From Nitrospiraceae bacterium (lineage in GTDB: Bacteria > Nitrospirota > Nitrospiria > Nitrospirales > Nitrospiraceae): a DNA stretch of 10,015 nt. Position 1 is the first letter of the stretch; every line of letters starts with the position of its first letter. Location of the stretch: positions 1 to 10,015 of the forward strand of contig SYGW01000048.1 of assembly GCA_005800255.1 (NCBI GenBank), written 5' to 3'. The notes beneath the pieces were generated by a model. That model was not told the DNA's origin. It made no database searches and saw nothing but the letters and a program-made list of their open reading frames with translations. The position numbers and the translations under genes were made by a program. This document shows positions 6,244-10,015 of the stretch, piece by piece.

Positions 6244-7625
6244 CTTGCCCCCAACTGTTCGACGATGGACTCCGCCGGATAGGTCACGATTTCCGCCAGC
6301 GTAGGATGGTAGTGCGGCATCCGCACGAGGTCCGCCGCAGTCCCATGGTAATACATGACCGCGATCAATTCATGAATCAGTTCGCCCGCCTCCGGGCCGA
6401 CGATCTGTGCGCCCAGCAGTTCGCCCGTCTGCGGCGCACAAAGCAATGTCACAAAGCCATGGGTCGCGCCGAGACAGAGGGACTTCCCGTGGCCGGCAAA
6501 GGGATAGGAGGCCGTCAGGTATGGAATGCCTTGAGTGCGGCACAGGGCTTCGCTCAGTCCCACGACGGCAACTTGCGGGTCCGTAAAGACCACCTCGGCA
6601 TCGAGGCGATGGTCGAGCGCTTTGGCCGGCCCGTCCGGATGGATCGCATTGTAGGCCGCCGTCTCGCCCTGCTGAATGGCGAGATGCACGATGGGCGAGA
6701 TCCCATTCACGTCACCCACGGCATAAATATGGGCTTGCGACGTGCGCAGGGTCTCATCGACCACGATCCGCCCTCCCGCGACGGCCACCTGCGCCAGATC
6801 GAGCTGTAGCCCTTCGATATTGGGCTGACGGCCCAGAGCCTGGAGAATCTCTTCGCCCACATACGACCGCTCACGTCCGTCTTTCTTCACCCACACGGTC
6901 TTCCCCGTTGCATCATGAGTCACCCGCAGCAACTGCGCATCCGTGACGACGTCGATCCCCTCGTCGAGCAAAGCCGCTTCCAGCGCGCGGCCGACAGCTT
7001 CGTCCATTCCGGACAGGAGCGTCCGGCTCCGTTGAAGGATCGTCACCCTCGTCCCGAGTCGCGCGAAGAACTGGCCGAGCTCCAACGCAACCGCCCCGCC
7101 GCCCAGGACGATCAGGGAATCCGGTCGGATGCGGAGATCCAGAATCGTATCACTGGTAAAATACCCTGCTTGGGCTAAACCGGGAATCGACACGTCGCTG
7201 GGACGAGACCCCGTCGCAATGATGAACGAGCCGGCCCACAAAGCCGTCTCTCCAACGACGATTTCGTGGGGAGACCGAAAGACCGCCCGCGAGGGATAGA
7301 GCGTGAACTTCGGATCATGCAGCTGCTGGATACGGTAATCCGCAAATTCGCGAACCAGCCGATTTTTTCGATCCACGATCGCCGACAGATCAGCCTGGAC
7401 CGACACAGAAGCAATCCCGAACTCCTTCGCCCGCCTCAAGAGAGCCGCCACTTCTGCGGAGCGGAGAATGGCCTTCGTCGGCATACAGCCGCGCAAAATA
7501 CAGAGGCCCCCAAGAGGCCCCTGATCCACAATAGCCACATCCGCGCCGGCATCGCGCGCGGTCCGTGCCGCGGCATAACCGGCCGAACCGCCGCCGATGA
7601 CGATCAAATCATGTATCTTCTTCAT
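6240..7625 (-). CDS. Pyridine nucleotide-disulfide oxidoreductase, dihydrolipoamide-dehydrogenase-like, 461 aa
   Basis: This is a class I flavoprotein disulfide reductase. FAD loop GGGSAG is at 11-16, the redox pair C42-x4-C47 in GGLCILRGCMPTK, an ATGSRP motif at 137-142, the NAD(P) loop GGGAVALELG at 175-184, YAVGDV at 301-306 (FAD), and the dimerisation domain ends with HPTLAE (H440, E445), the catalytic His-Glu pair. Length equals that of Lpd and mercuric reductase cores; there is no N-terminal metal-binding domain. The active-site context CILRGCMPTK differs from the usual CLNRGCIPSK of true E3 subunits, and no 2-oxoacid dehydrogenase genes are nearby, so an Lpd role in pyruvate oxidation is not supported. 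The substrate is unknown. AGGA five bases upstream of the ATG serves as ribosome binding site. It leads the five-gene run. Confidence 0.93.
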   Translation of the reverse strand: MKKIHDLIVIGGGSAGYAAARTARDAGADVAIVDQGPLGGLCILRGCMPTKAILRSAEVAALLRRAKEFGIASVSVQADLSAIVDRKNRLVREFADYRIQQLHDPKFTLYPSRAVFRSPHEIVVGETALWAGSFIIATGSRPSDVSIPGLAQAGYFTSDTILDLRIRPDSLIVLGGGAVALELGQFFARLGTRVTILQRSRTLLSGMDEAVGRALEAALLDEGIDVVTDAQLLRVTHDATGKTVWVKKDGRERSYVGEEILQALGRQPNIEGLQLDLAQVAVAGGRIVVDETLRTSQAHIYAVGDVNGISPIVHLAIQQGETAAYNAIHPDGPAKALDHRLDAEVVFTDPQVAVVGLSEALCRTQGIPYLTASYPFAGHGKSLCLGATHGFVTLLCAPQTGELLGAQIVGPEAGELIHELIAVMYYHGTAADLVRMPHYHPTLAEIVTYPAESIVEQLGAR

Positions 7626-7784
7626 CGAATCCTGACCCTGTCATGGCGCCCTTCGTTCCCGTGACCCCGCAAGAACGGGCAGGATACACGATGGGGCCGC
7701 CTGGCTGCCATCGGCACGAGGCCCCTGCCTCTCTCCCAATCCTGGCCTCTTGTCCAGAATAATTACGAAATAAACCGTTCGAGC
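7626..7784 (-). promoter_or_regulatory. Leader and divergent promoter region of the five-gene run
   Basis: About 205 bases separate the reductase gene from the divergent CBS gene. Within this part, GGGGCC (7693-7698) and GGCCCC (7720-7725) can pair around a 21-base loop. CGTTC/GAACG near 7649-7675 can also pair, giving a possibly structured leader. An AT-rich stretch at 7758-7775 could hold the minus-strand promoter, but I cannot place -35 and -10 boxes with confidence. No known riboswitch is recognised. Confidence 0.25.
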
Positions 7785-7812
7785 TTAAGTACGTACCGTT
7801 AACCTCCGATAA
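7785..7812 (+). promoter_or_regulatory. Sigma-28 (FliA)-like promoter of the CBS gene
   Basis: TTAAGTAC (7785-7792), a 12-base spacer and TCCGATAA (7805-7812) match the sigma-28 pattern. Spacing is the same as in the promoter ahead of the HDOD gene, and seven of eight -10 bases match GCCGATAA. Transcription would start about 13 bases before the ATG at 7832, leaving just room for the GAGG ribosome binding site at 7822-7825. Confidence 0.55.
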
Positions 7813-7831
7813 AGACGCTACGAGGTCTGCT

Positions 7832-8455
7832 ATGTCCCTGATACGTGCCGTCAATGCCATCGTCCAAACGCAGCCTGCGCGGCCTGTGTCGCAACGGGCA
7901 CCTGCGTCACAAACCGATGCAGACGCTCGACGGAATCCTTCACAAGAACAGGATCACCAGGAAGCCAACCCCGCCACGCTCCTCGCTCAGCAGGCCTATC
8001 AGCAACAGATGCACCAAGGCCCTGCGCCAAAACAGGGGCTCCTGGCGCAGGGCCTCATGACCTCGCCCGTCACCTGGCTGCCGTCCGACAGTACGTTGCA
8101 GGAAGCCTGGACCGTGATGAAATGCAAAGGAATCCACCACCTCCCCGTTACGTCACTACACGGAGCTCTGGTCGGACTGGTATCGGACCGCGATCTGTTG
8201 CCCTACATGCAGGAATTGGAATCGTCCAGCCAGCCAGGGCCCTCCGCCGCACATACGCTCGCCCAAGTGATGAGCCTTCGGGTTTTGTCCGCCAGCCCCG
8301 CCACGGAGCTCCGCGAGATCGCCCGCGCCATGCTCGATAAATATGTGAGCGCCATTCCCATCGTCGACAACGCCAGTCACCCGATCGGCATTTTGACCAC
8401 CAGCGATATTCTCCATGCCATCGTCCATCGAGGCCCTCTCGAGCTCTGGACCTAG
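7832..8455 (+). CDS. Protein with two CBS domains, 207 aa
   Basis: Residues 1-70 are polar and Gln/Ala/Pro-rich, with no recognised domain, and look disordered or coiled (TLLAQQAYQQQMHQ). Two CBS domains follow: 72-126 (LMTSPVTWLPSDSTLQEAW...LVGLVSDRDLL) and 143-200 (VMSLRVLSASPATELREIA...PIGILTTSDIL). Paired CBS domains form a Bateman module that binds adenosine nucleotides or similar ligands and passes this signal on. With no attached enzyme or transporter, this is a stand-alone sensor or adaptor, probably cytoplasmic. GAGG six bases upstream sets the start. The sigma-28-like promoter hints at expression with motility or signalling genes. The ligand and target are unknown. Confidence 0.9.
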   Translation: MSLIRAVNAIVQTQPARPVSQRAPASQTDADARRNPSQEQDHQEANPATLLAQQAYQQQMHQGPAPKQGLLAQGLMTSPVTWLPSDSTLQEAWTVMKCKGIHHLPVTSLHGALVGLVSDRDLLPYMQELESSSQPGPSAAHTLAQVMSLRVLSASPATELREIARAMLDKYVSAIPIVDNASHPIGILTTSDILHAIVHRGPLELWT

Positions 8456-8531
8456 CCGACACCTCACGCCCCTCTTGCTTTCCGCTGATCCCTGAATTTC
8501 CGCACACCGGCAGTTGCAGACCCTTCGGCCC

Positions 8532-8561
8532 TGTTATTCCATCGTCTGGTCTCCGTATAAT
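8532..8561 (+). promoter_or_regulatory. Sigma-70 promoter of the DUF1653 gene
   Basis: A perfect TATAAT (8556-8561) lies 18 bases after a weak -35 (TGTTAT, 8532-8537). Transcription would start near 8568, about 16 bases before the ATG at 8584. This argues against the in-frame ATG at 8560, which lies inside the -10 box. Confidence 0.6.
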
Positions 8562-8583
8562 GCGGAATAGAAACGGAGAGGGA

Positions 8584-8808
8584 ATGGTCCAGCCTGGCCG
8601 CTATCGACATTACAAAAATGGCCACGAGTACGAAGTGCTCGGGGTGGCAAAACATTCGGAAACAGAAGAGGAGTTCGTCGTCTATCGCGCCCTTTACGGC
8701 GAACGAGGCCTCTGGATCAGGCCCCTGACGATGTTTCTGGAGACTGTGACGGTCGAAGGTCTCCCGCGCCCACGATTCGAGCGGCTCCCGGACGAGCCAG
8801 CGAGCTAA
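8584..8808 (+). CDS. DUF1653-domain protein, 74 aa
   Basis: The sequence MVQPGRYRHYKNGHEYEVLGVAKHSETEEEFVVYRALY...LWIRPLTMFLETV is a full-length DUF1653 domain: a GRYRHYKG-like opening, a central VVYRALYG strand and the W.RP...F.E closing segment. Members are small single-domain cytoplasmic proteins of unknown function. The start at 8584 has GGAG five bases upstream and matches the family's usual N-terminus; an ATG eight codons earlier is in frame but overlaps the promoter. The gene is monocistronic, between the CBS gene and a palindromic element. Confidence 0.88.
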   Translation: MVQPGRYRHYKNGHEYEVLGVAKHSETEEEFVVYRALYGERGLWIRPLTMFLETVTVEGLPRPRFERLPDEPAS

Positions 8809-8846
8809 GCCCCCTCTCCCTCAGAGAGCCACGTCACAACAAAACA

Positions 8847-8969
8847 CAAGATGCTCAAAAGGCCGATAGCAAGGCCGCAGCCGCTGAAAGCACCGGAAGC
8901 GTAGCCCCTGGCTACGTTGAGGATGCTTTCGAGGCGAGAACGCTGCTAGCGGACTTTTTCAGCATCTTG
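8847..8969. repeat. 123-bp long imperfect palindrome, Nitrospira-type intergenic repeat
   Basis: The element folds on itself over its whole length. Outer arms are CAAGATGCTCAAAAGGCC and, from the other strand, CAAGATGCTGAAAAAGTCC. Middle arms share TAGCA and GAAAGCA. The innermost stem CGTAGCC/GGCTACG (8900-8906 and 8910-8916) closes a three-base loop CCT at the exact centre. It fills the gap between the convergent DUF1653 and MEKHLA genes. No open frame or transposase is inside, so it is a REP/MITE-like or structured-RNA-like element that may also end or stabilise transcripts from both sides. The assignment to a Nitrospira repeat family is from memory. Confidence 0.75.
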
Positions 8970-8977
8970 CAGGCTGA

Positions 8978-9448
8978 TCAGTTCAGCCAAGTCCACTGCG
9001 AAAAATTCGCCGCCTGTCCCACCCTCTGTCCCTGTGCGTCCACAACATTCCAGATCCTGACGTTATCGACAAGAAAACGGCGGCCCGTTGAAGTAATTCT
9101 TACCCCGCGATAGGTGTCGAGATAGCCGCGAACTTTCGCTTGTTCCAACATCCATTCCCGTTCGGCTCGATTGATCGGTGCGGCGGTAAGCCGGGAGGGC
9201 GTTTGCACGAATTGATCCCAGGGCAGCTCCCACAGGTCCAACGCCATCTGGTTCCCGTAATTGAGCAGGGGATCCTCTTCCGCCCCGTGCGACACAACGA
9301 CAAATGGGGAAAGAAAGAGAGTATGGGCCTGGTACGAAGGATCGCCCACTCGTTCGAGCAGTTCACGCCCAGTCCAGCGGCGGAAGCTGTCGAGCAGCAG
9401 TTGCGACCACTCAATGACGGCGGGATCGGTCCAGACCTGAGATGTCAC
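8978..9448 (-). CDS. MEKHLA-domain protein, 156 aa
   Basis: The protein matches the MEKHLA domain, a PAS-like module known from plant HD-ZIP III proteins and from stand-alone bacterial proteins. Recognisable segments are NYGNQMALDLWELPWDQF (63-80), RLTAAP (86-91), the YLDTYRGVRITSTGRRF stretch (109-125), WNVVDAQGQRVGQAANFS (133-150) and the C-terminal WTWL. PAS-like modules sense small ligands or redox state; no output domain is attached. The GTG start at 9448 is chosen because AGAGGA precedes it by six bases and because VTSQVWTDP..IEWS begins the conserved part. An in-frame TTG at 9526 would add 26 residues without a good ribosome binding site. It is divergent from leuC. The role is unknown. 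Confidence 0.85.
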   Translation of the reverse strand: MTSQVWTDPAVIEWSQLLLDSFRRWTGRELLERVGDPSYQAHTLFLSPFVVVSHGAEEDPLLNYGNQMALDLWELPWDQFVQTPSRLTAAPINRAEREWMLEQAKVRGYLDTYRGVRITSTGRRFLVDNVRIWNVVDAQGQRVGQAANFSQWTWLN

Positions 9449-9549
9449 GGGGAATCCTCTGGTGTAGCCGAGGAGACAGGACTTCTTACCAGCGACCAAG
9501 CGGTGGTACCACGTCCCTCCGTTCAACGCAAGAATTATGCTGCCCGCTC

Positions 9550-9580
9550 TTGTACAGACCGGGGGAGGACTCTGTATAAT
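9550..9580 (+). promoter_or_regulatory. Sigma-70 promoter of leuC
   Basis: TTGTAC (9550-9555), or TGTACA shifted by one base, and a perfect TATAAT (9575-9580) are separated by 18-19 bases. Transcription would start near 9587, giving a leader of about 47 bases. That is too short for a leucine-rich attenuator peptide, and none is seen. Confidence 0.55.
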
Positions 9581-9633
9581 ATGGATCCTCTCGGAGGTGC
9601 CATCCGGGAGAGACCGATCATTGAGGAGTTACC

Positions 9634-10015
9634 ATGGCCGCTCAGACCCTATTTGACAAAATCTGGGAATCGCACGTCGTCCGCGCAGAGCCGGACGGAA
9701 CGACCCTGCTCTATATCGATCGCCAGCTGGTCCACGAGGTCACGTCGCCTCAAGCGTTCGAGGGACTCAGACTCTCCGGCCGCAAGCCTCGCCGTCCCGG
9801 CGCCACCCTGGCTGTGCCGGACCATAACGTTCCGACCACCGACCGGTCCGTGGGCATCGCCGATCCCCTCAGTGCCATACAGATCAGGACACTGGAGGAA
9901 AACTGCCGCGACTTCAACATCACCCTTTTCGGCATGAACGACATCCGCCAAGGCGTGGTGCATGTGATCGGGCCGGAACAGGGCTTTACCCTGCCGGGAC
10001 CGACCCTTGTGTGCG
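9634..10015 (+). CDS. leuC: 3-isopropylmalate dehydratase large subunit, 5' part
   Basis: The first 127 codons of LeuC run off the right edge. The enzyme, an aconitase-family Fe-S protein working with LeuD, isomerises 2-isopropylmalate to 3-isopropylmalate in leucine biosynthesis. [16 protein letters not shown] is the typical N-terminus, with [18 protein letters not shown] (25-42), [10 protein letters not shown] (61-70) carrying the conserved HNVPT, and [18 protein letters not shown] (110-127). That last Cys lies just ahead of the expected GDSHTSTHGAFG block; the cluster-ligand cysteines are beyond the window. GAGGAG (9623-9628) lies five bases before the ATG. The protein is usually about 470 residues, so a little over a quarter is present. 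Confidence 0.97.
   Translation, partial: MAAQTLFDKIWESHVVRAEPDGTTLLYIDRQLVHEVTSPQAFEGLRLSGRKPRRPGATLAVPDHNVPTTDRSVGIADPLSAIQIRTLEENCRDFNITLFGMNDIRQGVVHVIGPEQGFTLPGPTLVC

Noticed and set aside
6306..6809. Plus-strand frame opposite the disulfide reductase
   Set aside because: Antisense shadow of a gene with all flavoprotein disulfide reductase motifs.
9587..9633. Possible leucine attenuator leader ahead of leuC
   Set aside because: The leader is only about 47 bases, has no short frame with Leu codon runs, and shows only a 4-bp hairpin.
9140..9937. Plus-strand frame of 265 codons spanning the MEKHLA gene and leuC start
   Set aside because: It runs antisense to the MEKHLA gene and then out of frame through leuC, crossing the leuC promoter; neither half makes a recognisable protein.
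1..10015. CRISPR array, tRNA or rRNA genes, transposase genes
   Set aside because: No regularly spaced repeats, cloverleaf-like stretch, rRNA segment or transposase-like frame was seen on either strand; the repeats present are palindromic intergenic elements.

Overview
This is a roughly 60% GC, gene-dense bacterial chromosomal window. Gene content, codon choice, the style of the intergenic palindromes, and the combination of an HDOD protein, a MEKHLA-domain protein and leuC all look like Nitrospira (phylum Nitrospirota). That assignment rests on recognition rather than a search and is held at moderate confidence. No tRNA, rRNA, CRISPR array or transposase gene was found.

Layout. Left edge: the N-terminal 182 residues of an HI0933/BaiN-type flavoprotein run off the window on the minus strand. 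It is divergent from a small four-cysteine zinc-ribbon protein at 664-834, which has a good ribosome binding site. Next on the minus strand come xth (exonuclease III, 926-1699) and a small secreted Lys/Ala/Pro-rich protein (1837-2145), with a strong 12-bp hairpin between them. On the plus strand at 2371-3732 is an HDOD signalling protein whose C-terminal GAF-like half is broken by three separate single-base deletions; together they return to the starting frame. The 3733-4026 gap holds two structured palindromic elements.

Centre (7625 down to 4027, minus strand): a compact five-gene operon-like run. In transcription order it encodes a dihydrolipoamide-dehydrogenase-like disulfide reductase, a secreted TPR protein, an 80-residue two-helix membrane protein, a small probable lipoprotein and an MscS-family membrane channel. 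Two of the four junctions are ATGA start/stop overlaps. The set looks like an envelope module, but its joint function is unknown.

Right (7832 onward): a two-CBS-domain protein, a DUF1653 protein with a perfect TATAAT box, and a 123-bp palindromic intergenic repeat. A MEKHLA-domain protein then lies on the minus strand, divergent from the start of leuC (3-isopropylmalate dehydratase large subunit, leucine biosynthesis), which leaves the window.

The HDOD and CBS genes are both preceded by a sigma-28 (FliA)-like promoter with the same layout, TNAAGT then CCGATAA at identical spacing. This suggests shared control with motility or signalling genes. The most noteworthy items are this promoter pair, the triple frameshift, the related palindromic repeats and the five-gene envelope cluster.
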